From a virus, in the IMG/VR virus record IMGVR_UViG_3300009151_000513, positions 1 through 20,412 of that record: a DNA stretch of 20,412 nt. One strand, 5' to 3'. The first letter of the stretch is position 1; each line of letters opens with the position of its first letter. Of this stretch, positions 8,016 to 14,822 are shown in pieces. Below the pieces are notes generated by a model. The model was given only the letters and a program-made list of their open reading frames with translations. It was not told where the DNA came from and did not search any database. Made by a program: the position numbers and the translations under genes.

Positions 8016-8617
8016 TGGCAGCTACACACTTTTCTGGTCCCGTAGTATCCGACAATGGCTTCAGCTCAGGTACTTCTTCCGATCCAGTTGTAATAACAAC
8101 CGCAGGTAACGAAACTAGTTACTACGGTACAACCTCCGCCACTACAGGCGACACGCGTTTAATTTATGCCAAACTGACCTTTACCTCCACCGGTTCGGGT
8201 GAAACGATTCGTTCGTTCTCGGTTGTAACTGCAGCCAACGCGGCTACCGGTGGCACAATCAACGGTTCGCATATCTCCTTGGAAGTTAACGGCTCGGGCA
8301 GCATTTCGGGTGCGGGCAACGCGTTGCGCGCTACTTTGGGCGGCACTCAAACTACTCAGACCGGCACCTTAGGTGTTATCCAGTTGGATACTAACTACAC
8401 CGGCAGCGTAACTACTCCCTCAAACTCGGCTTTTATTCGCGTAACTGACAGCGGCTCGGCTACCGGCAAGATCAACAACCTGATGAGTATCGGTGCTGGC
8501 CCAACGGCTACTCTGGTTTCTACAGGTGCAGCAACCCCCGGCGGCACGATCAAGAAGATCAAGATCGACATCAGCGGCGTAACTTACTACGTATTGGCCG
8601 CTACAACTTGGTCCTAA
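8015..8617 (+). CDS. Beta-rich virion protein, unknown function
   Basis: 200 residues, Ser/Thr/Gly-rich, with no charged clusters or membrane segments; predicted almost entirely beta-strand. The N-terminus AATHFSGPVVSDNGF matches a start (HF-GPVVS-NGF) that I recall from proteins just downstream of capsid genes in environmental phages. The composition resembles decoration proteins or fibre-like surface proteins. GAGGAG (8002-8007), inside the endonuclease gene, serves as its ribosome site, and ATG 8015 overlaps the endonuclease stop by one base. In a phage lacking the endonuclease this gene would probably follow the capsid terminator directly. The virion role is inferred. Confidence 0.78.
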   Translation: MAATHFSGPVVSDNGFSSGTSSDPVVITTAGNETSYYGTTSATTGDTRLIYAKLTFTSTGSGETIRSFSVVTAANAATGGTINGSHISLEVNGSGSISGAGNALRATLGGTQTTQTGTLGVIQLDTNYTGSVTTPSNSAFIRVTDSGSATGKINNLMSIGAGPTATLVSTGAATPGGTIKKIKIDISGVTYYVLAATTWS

Positions 8618-8618
8618 T

Positions 8619-8792
8619 ATGCAAATAACTAAAGAGTTTCTGGAAGCAGAGATTCGTGACCTTGAGCAAGAAGTACAGAAAGCCAATGCTTTTGTACTTC
8701 AGGCTCAGTCTGCAATTACCGTTTACAAGATGTTAATTGGTAAACTGGACACACCGGAACCGGAGAAAGACAATGTCAACACTGATGCTTAA
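8619..8792 (+). CDS. Small coiled-coil phage protein
   Basis: 57 residues, starting MQITKEFLEAEIRDLEQEV. It begins one base after the previous stop and ends inside the next gene, overlapping it by 20 bases in another frame. The protein is one long amphipathic helix (about 4-43) with heptad-like Leu/Ile/Val spacing, then an acidic Pro-containing tail (DTPEPEKDN). No strong ribosome site is present, so translation by re-initiation after the previous gene is likely. I recall near-identical small proteins at this place in environmental phages. Function is unknown. Coding is supported by tight spacing, composition and remembered conservation. Confidence 0.75.
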   Translation: MQITKEFLEAEIRDLEQEVQKANAFVLQAQSAITVYKMLIGKLDTPEPEKDNVNTDA

Positions 8793-9090
8793 TGCGGCAA
8801 CCGCCACTGGCCCGGGTCCTGCATTTGAAATTCGCGGTACAAACCAACTTTATGCCAATAGAAGTTTTCAGGCTGTTGGCATCATGTCTTCCTCGACAGG
8901 TACTGCTAGCGTGGCTATTGAAGTCAGCAACGATGGGATCAATTACATAACCCTTGGGACAATTACCCTATCGCTCACTACTTCGGCTAGCTCAGATGCT
9001 TTTTACGTCCAAACGGTATATGAGTACTATCGTGCGAATGTAACGCAGATTACGACCAATGGCACTGTTTCCGTTTATATGAAGGCATAA
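8773..9090 (+). CDS. Small beta-rich virion-type protein
   Basis: 105 residues from ATG 8773 (MSTLMLNAATATGPGPAFEIRG). An upstream TTG at 8737 would extend the frame, but GGAG (8762-8765) sits seven bases before ATG 8773 and the extension has no plausible content. The protein is a Thr/Ser-rich all-beta chain with GTASVAIEVSNDGINYITLGTITLS, a pattern seen in small jelly-roll or immunoglobulin-like phage proteins. The conserved-looking end is YEYYRANVTQ...GTVSVYMKA. It belongs to the run of short beta proteins between capsid and adaptors. Decoration or tail-surface function is possible but not shown by the sequence. Confidence 0.75.
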   Translation: MSTLMLNAATATGPGPAFEIRGTNQLYANRSFQAVGIMSSSTGTASVAIEVSNDGINYITLGTITLSLTTSASSDAFYVQTVYEYYRANVTQITTNGTVSVYMKA

Positions 9091-9093
9091 CCT

Positions 9094-9570
9094 ATGACAG
9101 TCATAATCAATGAAGCTGCAGCAGGATTAACGACTAGCGACCATGTCATAAAAACAGGCGCTAAAGTGATGGTAACGGGTGATACCCTATTTACCGTTGT
9201 TGGTAGCGTGCAGTTCCTTAGCCTTGTCTCGGAATGCGTAACGTTAAATGATGGGACAGCATCTACATTGCTTTGGAAATTCACTACTTCGGCGGCAAGT
9301 CCACTCACCACAAATTTGTCGGCGGCCTCTTCTACGCTAGCTAACGCTGTTCCCGGTTATGCACTGGCAATGACGAATAGTTCTGCACTAGGTGAGGCCC
9401 CAACACAAGGTGCATCGGGTGTTCTACTTAACACAGCGTCGCGTGGCGTACGAGTTCCTACAGGAGCTGTTAAGATAACCATTGCGGTGGGATCTACCAC
9501 AGGTACATGGCGTCATTACATACGTTACGAACCACTGGAACCCGGCGCGTACGTGGTTGCTAACCAATAG
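9094..9570 (+). CDS. Beta-rich structural-type protein, unknown function
   Basis: 158 residues, Ala/Thr/Ser-rich, predicted all-beta. The start MTVIINEAAAGLTTSDHVIK lies three bases after the previous stop. The middle contains WKFTTSAASPLTTNLSAASST and a GASGVLLNTASRGVRVPTGAVKITI segment. The end, WRHYIRYEPLEPGAYVVA, looks like a conserved terminal strand. There is no signal peptide, Cys or membrane segment. Its neighbours are other short beta proteins, so a minor virion component is the natural guess. I do not recognise a named family. Confidence 0.7.
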   Translation: MTVIINEAAAGLTTSDHVIKTGAKVMVTGDTLFTVVGSVQFLSLVSECVTLNDGTASTLLWKFTTSAASPLTTNLSAASSTLANAVPGYALAMTNSSALGEAPTQGASGVLLNTASRGVRVPTGAVKITIAVGSTTGTWRHYIRYEPLEPGAYVVANQ

Positions 9571-9857
9571 TGGCCGCATCAAAAGGAATGGGCATTAAGA
9601 CTTCTGTCAAGTCGGGAAATTTCCGGCCTACAAAGTCAGGTGCTGGTATGACGGAGAAAGGGGTAAAGGCTTTCCGTAAAGCCAATCCCGGTAGTAAGTT
9701 GAAAACTGCCGTTACTGAGGATAAACCATCCCCAGAAAGGGCGAAAAGAAGGAAATCGTTTTGTGCGCGGTCGGCTGGGCAGATGAAGCAGTTCCCAGAG
9801 GCAGCGAAAGACCCCAATAGTCGTTTACGGCAAGCACGTAAACGGTGGAAATGCTAA
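9570..9857 (+). CDS. Small very basic protein (DUF6321-like)
   Basis: 95 residues, very rich in Lys and Arg. GMGIKTSVKSGNFRPTKSG, GAGMTEKGVKAFRKANPGSKLKTAVT, and the end KSFCARSAGQMKQF...DPNSRLRQARKRWKC match a compact family I recall as DUF6321, found in phages and other environmental genomes. Two Cys residues (in FCARS and the terminal KC) are part of the pattern. Its GTG start overlaps the previous stop (TAGTG). ATG 9588 is a shorter alternative, but its ribosome site would be too close. The charge suggests contact with DNA or RNA, perhaps packaged in the head. The true role is unknown. Confidence 0.8.
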   Translation: MAASKGMGIKTSVKSGNFRPTKSGAGMTEKGVKAFRKANPGSKLKTAVTEDKPSPERAKRRKSFCARSAGQMKQFPEAAKDPNSRLRQARKRWKC

Positions 9858-9876
9858 CAACTGAGAGGTGATTGAC

Positions 9877-10089
9877 ATGGCCGGACGTGGAATGGGTGCT
9901 GCTACTAGAGGTGGCGGAGCAGTAATGCAGGGTACTCCAAATAAAGTATTGAGTAGCCCTTTGAAAAAATCAAAAGCACCGACGATGGATAAAGGTAGCG
10001 ATGCCATTAACCAGCATAAGCGCATGGCTATGGGCGAAAAAGTCATGGCTAAAGGCGGCGCAGTTAAGAAAATGACTAAAGGCCGCTAA
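9877..10089 (+). CDS. Small Gly/Lys-rich protein with KGG tail
   Basis: 70 residues from ATG 9877, which has GAGGTGAT at 9864-9871. A GTG at 9868 in the same frame lies within that ribosome site and is rejected. The sequence is low in complexity: GRGMGAATRGGGAVMQG at the N-terminus, a Lys-rich middle, and MAKGGAVKKMTKGR at the very end. The last part is the same kind of Gly-Gly/Val motif as in the 3386-3658 protein and the 5'-truncated protein. It is basic, probably disordered, with no membrane segment. Its stop overlaps the adaptor start (TAATG). Function is unknown. Confidence 0.72.
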   Translation: MAGRGMGAATRGGGAVMQGTPNKVLSSPLKKSKAPTMDKGSDAINQHKRMAMGEKVMAKGGAVKKMTKGR

Positions 10090-10754
10090 TGGCAACTTCT
10101 GGGACGACTGACTTCAATCTCTCCATCGACGACCTTGTCGAAGAAGCGTTTGAACGTTGCGGAATGAGGATGACCAATGGTTATCAGCTTTCTAGCGCTC
10201 GTCGGTCGCTCAATTTGCTATTTTTGGACTGGGCTAACCGTGGTTTGAACCTATGGACGATTGAGGAAGCAACATATCCTATCGTTCAGGGGTCGAGAGA
10301 GCTTGTATTAGCCAGCGATACGGTCAATGTGCTGTCTGCCGTTATCCGATTGAACACACAGGGTAAGCAGCAAGACATATCTATGGACCGTATTAGTCGG
10401 GAAGAGTACTTAAATCTTCCTAATAAACTGACACAGGCTCGTCCAGCACAGATTTATGTGCAGCGGTCTAACCCCACCACTATCTATTTATACCCCGCGT
10501 CTAATCTATCGTATACGTTGGTCTACTATAGAATTCGCAGGATTCAAGATGCAGGAAGCTACACTAATACTTCTGATGTTAATTATCGTTTTCTTCCTTG
10601 CCTAGCGTCTGGATTAGCTTATATGTTGGCTATTAAATATTCTCCAGACCGTACTTCTGCATTAAAACAGATTTACGAAGAAGATTTCCACCGTGCGGCT
10701 ATGGAAGATCGGGATACAGCAAGCGCTCATTTTATTCCTGACTTTGGGAGATGA
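10089..10754 (+). CDS. Head-tail adaptor-like protein
   Basis: 221 residues. The N-terminus (FNLSIDDLVEEAFERCGMR, then SARRSLNLLFLDWANRGLNLW) is a helical bundle pattern that I recall from adaptor or connector proteins of environmental podoviruses. It is followed by a beta-rich middle (VQGSRELVLASDTVNVLSAV; IYLYPASNLSYTLVYYRIRRI) and a C-terminal helix region (LPCLASGLAYMLAIKYSP). This helix-beta-helix layout resembles the SU10/P22 gp4-type adaptors that dock under the portal. A second protein of similar layout lies at 11109-11765. The start overlaps the previous stop. Exact placement in the tail is not decidable from sequence. Confidence 0.7.
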   Translation: MATSGTTDFNLSIDDLVEEAFERCGMRMTNGYQLSSARRSLNLLFLDWANRGLNLWTIEEATYPIVQGSRELVLASDTVNVLSAVIRLNTQGKQQDISMDRISREEYLNLPNKLTQARPAQIYVQRSNPTTIYLYPASNLSYTLVYYRIRRIQDAGSYTNTSDVNYRFLPCLASGLAYMLAIKYSPDRTSALKQIYEEDFHRAAMEDRDTASAHFIPDFGR

Positions 10755-10755
10755 G

Positions 10756-11106
10756 ATGGCACATGCTTCAGGAAAGTTTTCGTTTGGGCTGTGCGATTAT
10801 TGTGGCCAGCGCTATCGATATACTGTCCTGCGCAAGAACTGGCGTGGGTTCATGGTTTGCCCTGACGATTATGAGCCGAAAGAACCACAGCTTTTTCCCC
10901 TTAAGTTTCGGGGGGACGCCATTGCACTCCAGAACCCACGTCCAGACCGCATTGAACCAGTGGTTGTGTATGTGGGTTTACCGGGTTTTTCGTCGTTTCA
11001 AAGTATAGGAAGTGCCGCCGACATAAATAATATGCAACCATTTCCCACACAAGTACCCATACAAGGGGTAGGATATGTTGGAACAGTTACTATAGTGATT
11101 ACATAG
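10756..11106 (+). CDS. Small protein with Cys-type metal-site motif
   Basis: 116 residues from ATG 10756, preceded by GGGAG (10746-10750). The frame is open upstream to 10693, but that part lies inside the adaptor gene. The N-terminal region SGKFSFGLCDYCGQRY holds C13 and C16, and FMVCPDDYEPKEPQLFP holds C35, with Asp at 38 where a fourth Cys would complete a zinc ribbon. The CxxC...CxxD spacing suggests a small metal-binding knuckle. The rest is a Pro/Gly-rich tail with little predicted structure. I recall similar proteins sandwiched between two adaptor genes in other environmental phages. Role unknown, probably a minor virion or assembly protein. Confidence 0.75.
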   Translation: MAHASGKFSFGLCDYCGQRYRYTVLRKNWRGFMVCPDDYEPKEPQLFPLKFRGDAIALQNPRPDRIEPVVVYVGLPGFSSFQSIGSAADINNMQPFPTQVPIQGVGYVGTVTIVIT

Positions 11107-11108
11107 CC

Positions 11109-11765
11109 ATGACATACGACGAACTGGTTACCAATATAAGGAATTACACTGAGGTTGGCAGCAATGTCTTCAGCGATTCAGTGATAAATACCTTTATTAC
11201 CATGGCCGAGAACAAAATTCTGCGAGATATCGATCTGGATATCTTCAAGGTCGAGTCTGCGGGCACTCTTACTACAGGCAATAAGTTTCTTACTGCTCCT
11301 TCCACTATTTTGACCCATCGCTATATGATGGTGACATCGGCTGGAGTGCAGATATTCCTTGATTTTAGGGATACTTCTTTTATGAAGGAGTATTGGCCCG
11401 ATTCCACTGTGACAGGCGTTCCAAAATACTACTCGGTATGGGACCAAAACACTTTTTATATGGCCCCAACGCCTAATGCCGATTTTGTAGTTGAATTAGG
11501 CTACATTTATCGTCCTACACAACTATCTTCGACTAATCCCACAACATGGGTGAGCCTAAATGCTCCCGAAGCACTGCTTTATGCGTGTTTGGTACAGGCG
11601 TACAGTTATACAAAAGGCCCTGCAGAGATGTTAAAATATTTCACGGATAGTTATCAACAAGCCATCCAAGGTTTGGGCATTGAACAACAGGGTCGTCGTC
11701 GTCGTGATGAGTACAGAGACGGTATGATTAGAATTCCAGTTAAATCGGAGTCACCGGGTCCATGA
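11109..11765 (+). CDS. Second head-tail adaptor-like protein
   Basis: 218 residues. The start MTYDELVTNIRNYTEVGS, with an early helix pair (FSDSVINTFITMAENKILRDIDLDIF), a beta-strand middle (TYRP-type segments, FVVELGYIYRPTQLS), and a C-terminal helix region (EALLYACLVQAYSYTKGPAEMLKYF) matches the phage SU10-type adaptor pattern as I recall it. The end is Arg-rich and flexible (GRRRRDEYRDGMIRIP). This gene and 10089-10754 may form successive connector rings below the portal. No good ribosome site precedes ATG 11109, so coupling with the upstream gene, whose stop lies two bases before, is likely. Its last four bases overlap the next start (ATGA). Confidence 0.75.
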   Translation: MTYDELVTNIRNYTEVGSNVFSDSVINTFITMAENKILRDIDLDIFKVESAGTLTTGNKFLTAPSTILTHRYMMVTSAGVQIFLDFRDTSFMKEYWPDSTVTGVPKYYSVWDQNTFYMAPTPNADFVVELGYIYRPTQLSSTNPTTWVSLNAPEALLYACLVQAYSYTKGPAEMLKYFTDSYQQAIQGLGIEQQGRRRRDEYRDGMIRIPVKSESPGP

Positions 11766-12049
11766 TAAGCAGTGTAGGTGGGGGATTCTTAGGCGAAGTT
11801 AAGGCGATGATGGTATCTGGGCGAGGCTTTACCCCAGAAGAAGTTGCTGAGATGGCGCTGGACAAGATTATTTACATTGGGGCTAATGCTAACCCGATCA
11901 TACGGGAGCAGGCAGAGGCATACAGAACACAGCTTCGTGAGGTGTTGGTGAGGTACATGAAGCAGGCAGTCGCATCACACAACACCACGCTGATGAACCG
12001 CTTCCGCAACGCGGGGCACCCGGAACTCGTTAAACTTTTGGAGAATTAA
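11762..12049 (+). CDS. Small helical conserved phage protein
   Basis: 95 residues, predicted mostly helical. After a Gly-rich start (SSVGGGFLGEV), the segment GFTPEEVAEMALDKIIYIG and then NPIIREQAEAYRTQLREVLVRYM is well patterned for a helical bundle. The basic end (NRFRNAGHPELVKLL) finishes the protein. No catalytic or metal motif is visible. It overlaps the upstream adaptor gene by four bases (ATGA), so it is probably made in step with it. That suggests an assembly partner or minor tail part. I recall similar short proteins in comparable phages without a known function. Confidence 0.72.
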   Translation: MISSVGGGFLGEVKAMMVSGRGFTPEEVAEMALDKIIYIGANANPIIREQAEAYRTQLREVLVRYMKQAVASHNTTLMNRFRNAGHPELVKLLEN

Positions 12050-12050
12050 G

Positions 12051-12509
12051 ATGACTGGATTTACTACTGCAATGCCGACTAGCTTTAAGGTTGAAATCCT
12101 GACTGCTACTCACAACTTCACCGCTAGCACCGGTAACACGTTCAAATTGGCACTGGGCAAGGCTGCAGCGTCGTTGGCAGGTACTTATGGTGCCGCTACG
12201 ACTAACTACACTAACTTGACCGGTAACTCGGATGAGCTGGCTAACGGCAGCGGTTACACTACTGCGGGTAACACCTTGGTCTCCATTACGCCTGTGGCCT
12301 CTAGCACTACGGCTATCTGTGACTTTGACGATACTACTTGGTCGTCCGCTAGCTTCACTACTTCAGGCGGCATCATCTACAACAGTTCCGCTTCGGGTAA
12401 AGCTTGTGCGGTGTTGAGCTTCGGTGGTGACCAGACAGTAAGTTCCGGAGATTTCCAGATTCAGTTCCCGGCCGCTGCCGCTGCAACCGCCATTATCCGT
12501 ATTGCTTAA
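12051..12509 (+). CDS. Ser/Thr/Ala-rich beta structural protein
   Basis: 152 residues, poor in charged residues, all-beta by composition. The N-terminus MTGFTTAMPTSFKVEILTATHNF is followed by FKLALGKAAASLAGTYG and many Thr/Ser/Gly turns, and the chain ends FQIQFPAAAAATAIIRIA. The start is one base after the previous stop, with GGAG at 12040-12043. The position at the head of the fibre genes suggests a tail or fibre component. The pattern is familiar from environmental phages, but I know no assigned function. Confidence 0.72.
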   Translation: MTGFTTAMPTSFKVEILTATHNFTASTGNTFKLALGKAAASLAGTYGAATTNYTNLTGNSDELANGSGYTTAGNTLVSITPVASSTTAICDFDDTTWSSASFTTSGGIIYNSSASGKACAVLSFGGDQTVSSGDFQIQFPAAAAATAIIRIA

Positions 12510-12522
12510 GTAAGGATTAGCC

Positions 12523-13521
12523 GTGACCACCTATACCAAAGGCTGGGGGCAAGGTGGCTGGGGCATTAACGGCTTTGGTGGGATAGCTCCTGCCTATGCG
12601 GTAACTGGAGTATCCGGGACTGGCGCGGTTGGTACGGTAAAACTTGTAATAGCTAAAGCAGTTACTGGAGTATCTGGAACTGGCGCGGTTGGTACTGTAA
12701 CGACCAAAGTTGTAAAGGTAGTAGTAGTTACTGGAGTATCTGGAACTGGCGCAGTTGGTACAGTAAAACTCGTAGCGATTAAGGCTGTTACCGGGGTTGC
12801 TGGCACGGGTGCCATAGGTACAGTAAAACTTGTAGCGATTAAAGCTGTTACAGGGGTTGCTGGTACGGGTGCCATAGGTACAGTAAAACTCGTAGCGATT
12901 AAAGCTATTACGGGAGTCGCAGGTACAGGTGCGATAGGTACCATAGCCGTAAAAGTAAGTGATGGGTTGGTCGTTACGGGAGTCGCAGGTACAGGTGCGA
13001 TAGGTACGGTAAAACTTGTAGCAATTAAAGCTGTTACAGGGGTTGCAGGAACCGGCGCGGTTGGTACAGTAAGACCCACGGTAATTAGAGCTGTTACGGG
13101 GGTCGCAGGTACAGGTGCGATAGGTACCATAGCCGTAAAAGTAAGTGATGGGTTGGTTGTTACTGGAGTTACGGGAACCGGCGCGGTTGGTACAATAAAA
13201 CCCGTAGTAACCAAGGCAGTCACTGGGGTTGTAGGGACTGGCGCGATAGGTACCGTAACTGCCAAAGTTGTAAAATTGGTGATAGTCACTGGGGTATCAG
13301 GTACCGGAACAGTTGGTACAGTCTCCTTACGATTTAATAAGACCATTGTTGCCGTTGGAGTATCCGGGACAGGCGCAGTAGGAACGGTTAGAATCATTGG
13401 GTGGACTACAATTAACGACGGCCAGACCCCGAATTGGACAAATATAAACGACGCTCAGACTCCGGGTTGGGCGGATATAACCGATGCTCAGACCCCGAAC
13501 TGGGTTGACATAGCAGCTTGA
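12523..13521 (+). CDS. Repeat-built fibre-like virion protein (13 Gly/Val repeats)
   Basis: 332 residues. The GTG start follows AAGGAT (12512-12517). A short Gly/Trp-rich head (GWGQGGWGINGFGG, 7-20) precedes 13 units of VTGVxGTGAVGTV (about 26-293). Linkers alternate between a 20-residue unit (KLVAIKA type) and a 23-residue unit (KVSDGLV or KVVKVVV type). The C-terminus (294-332) is a second repeat of 11 residues, W--I-DAQTPN, in three and a half copies. Regular Gly and Val placement suggests a beta-solenoid or strand-rich stalk. Similar Gly/Trp heads and VTGV...GTVTV repeats are familiar from marine phage tail proteins. Tail or fibre function is inferred. Repeat copies are also near-identical as DNA, so copy number could change by recombination. 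Confidence 0.8.
   Translation: MTTYTKGWGQGGWGINGFGGIAPAYAVTGVSGTGAVGTVKLVIAKAVTGVSGTGAVGTVTTKVVKVVVVTGVSGTGAVGTVKLVAIKAVTGVAGTGAIGTVKLVAIKAVTGVAGTGAIGTVKLVAIKAITGVAGTGAIGTIAVKVSDGLVVTGVAGTGAIGTVKLVAIKAVTGVAGTGAVGTVRPTVIRAVTGVAGTGAIGTIAVKVSDGLVVTGVTGTGAVGTIKPVVTKAVTGVVGTGAIGTVTAKVVKLVIVTGVSGTGTVGTVSLRFNKTIVAVGVSGTGAVGTVRIIGWTTINDGQTPNWTNINDAQTPGWADITDAQTPNWVDIAA
12598..13401 (+). repeat. Tandem coding repeats, 60 and 69 bp units, 13 copies
   Basis: Thirteen copies of a unit encoding VTGVxGTG(A/T)(V/I)GT lie in one frame. Units with the KLVAIK linker are 60 bp and those with KVSDGLV are 69 bp. A block spanning the KVSDGLV unit at about 12906-12970 recurs almost exactly at about 13092-13155. 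The low base divergence points to recent duplication or ongoing exchange between copies. Confidence 0.85.
13402..13518 (+). repeat. 33-bp coding repeats, about 3.5 copies
   Basis: Successive 11-residue units (WTTINDGQTPN, WTNINDAQTPG, WADITDAQTPN, then WVDIAA) are encoded by 33-bp units with visible base similarity (AACGACG/CGATGCTCAGACCCCG). They cap the preceding Gly/Val repeat array. Confidence 0.8.
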
Positions 13522-13532
13522 GGATTTAGGAC

Positions 13533-14822
13533 ATGGCAACTTACGCGAATAACCTACGTCTTACCGAGATTACTACCGGTGACGAAAGTGGGACATGGGG
13601 CACGACGACCAACAATAACTGGGAGTTTTCCACCGCTGCCCTTGGTTACGGCCTCAAGAGCATGGCGACCGATGCGGATGTGACCTATACGATGGCCGAT
13701 GGCAGTGTGGATACCTTGCGCTCCATGTACCTCAAGGTTACTTCTGGGGTATCGCTGACTGCCACTCGCACCATTACCATTGCGCCCAACACAGTGTCTA
13801 AGGTTTGGATCATCGAGAACGCTACTACGGGTAGCCAGAGCATCATAATCAAACAGGGTTCCGGTGCTACCATTACGATTGCCACGGGCACTAAAGCCAT
13901 GGTGTACACCGACGGCGCGGGGTCAACGGCTGCTGTGTTTAACGCAGCTCCTACGGCGTCTACGAGCGGTACAGTCACTAGCGTAGCGGCAACGGTCCCA
14001 AGCCTTCTGAGTGTCTCCGGCAGCCCGATCACTTCCTCGGGTACACTGGCGTTCACCTACTCTGGCACTGCACTGCCCATCGCTAACGGGGGCACCGGGG
14101 CTTCAACAGCCGCAGGCGCTAACGCTGCATTGCAAGCTTTCACTACTACAGCTACTGCTGGGGCCACTACGACCCTCACTAACACAAGCACGTACTACCA
14201 GTATTTCACGGGGATAACTACCCAGACGGTGGTAATGCCTGTTACTTCTACGCTGTCTACGGGCTGGTCATTCCATATCTGCAACAACAGCACGGGGAAC
14301 ATTACAGTTAACTCGTCTGGCGCAAACCTGATTGGAACGATTATCCCCGGCACTACGATACACATCACTTGTATTGACACTACGGTAACGACTGCTGCTG
14401 GTTGGGACTTCGGGTTCACAGACTTCGGTACGATTACCGGCACCGGCTCGGCTGTTCTTGCTACTAGCCCAACCCTGACTACTCCCACCGTCACAGGCTA
14501 CACCGAAACCGTCACAGCGGGCGGCACGGTAACGTCCACCAAAACAATTGTAATCAGCACAGGCACGGTCTACACCGCCACGTTGACATCTGCCACTGCA
14601 TGTACGTTCACCATGCCCACGGCTACTGCGGGCACCTCGTTCCTGATGTTGCTCAAACAGCCTGCGTCCGGCACGGCAACTACTGCGACGTTCACCTCGG
14701 TTAAGTGGGGCACTGCGGGTGCGCCAACGATTACGGCTACTGTGGGTAAGATGGACATTTTGACTTTCGTTGCCGATGGCACTAACTGGTACGGCTCTGC
14801 TGCTCAAGGGTATACATACTAA
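13533..14822 (+). CDS. Tail fibre protein
   Basis: 429 residues, Thr/Ser/Gly/Ala-rich and strand-rich. The N-terminal part (MATYANNLRLTEITTGDESGTWGTTTNNN) resembles starts of phage fibre proteins that I recall. In the middle, LPIANGGTGASTAAGANAAL (about 184-203) is the GGTGAS-type linker widespread in tail fibres. GSAVLATSPTLTTPTVTG (about 306-323) is a second motif typical of such fibres. The C-terminus, ending in WYGSAAQGYTY, is probably the distal domain. Fibres of this type form trimers that contact the host receptor. No intramolecular chaperone or peptidase motif is visible. The stop overlaps the next start (TAATG), coupling it to the propeller protein. Confidence 0.82.
   Translation: MATYANNLRLTEITTGDESGTWGTTTNNNWEFSTAALGYGLKSMATDADVTYTMADGSVDTLRSMYLKVTSGVSLTATRTITIAPNTVSKVWIIENATTGSQSIIIKQGSGATITIATGTKAMVYTDGAGSTAAVFNAAPTASTSGTVTSVAATVPSLLSVSGSPITSSGTLAFTYSGTALPIANGGTGASTAAGANAALQAFTTTATAGATTTLTNTSTYYQYFTGITTQTVVMPVTSTLSTGWSFHICNNSTGNITVNSSGANLIGTIIPGTTIHITCIDTTVTTAAGWDFGFTDFGTITGTGSAVLATSPTLTTPTVTGYTETVTAGGTVTSTKTIVISTGTVYTATLTSATACTFTMPTATAGTSFLMLLKQPASGTATTATFTSVKWGTAGAPTITATVGKMDILTFVADGTNWYGSAAQGYTY

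Noticed and set aside
8700-8800. Programmed frameshift joining the 8619 and 8773 genes
   Set aside because: No slippery heptamer was seen in the overlap, and the second gene has its own GGAG and ATG.
12594-13397. Long open frame on the minus strand across the repeat gene (267 codons)
   Set aside because: It is the mirror of the Gly/Val repeats: the repeat base pattern lacks stops in this frame. The product is a Pro/Thr/Val repeat with no ribosome site, and the + strand frame explains the region.
12598-13401. Possible CRISPR array or non-coding repeats
   Set aside because: Unit lengths are multiples of three, the frame stays open throughout, and there are no unique spacers of constant length.
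14268-14807. Minus-strand open frame inside the fibre gene (179 codons)
   Set aside because: No ribosome site, Arg/Ser-rich composition typical of an antisense shadow, and no other minus-strand gene nearby.
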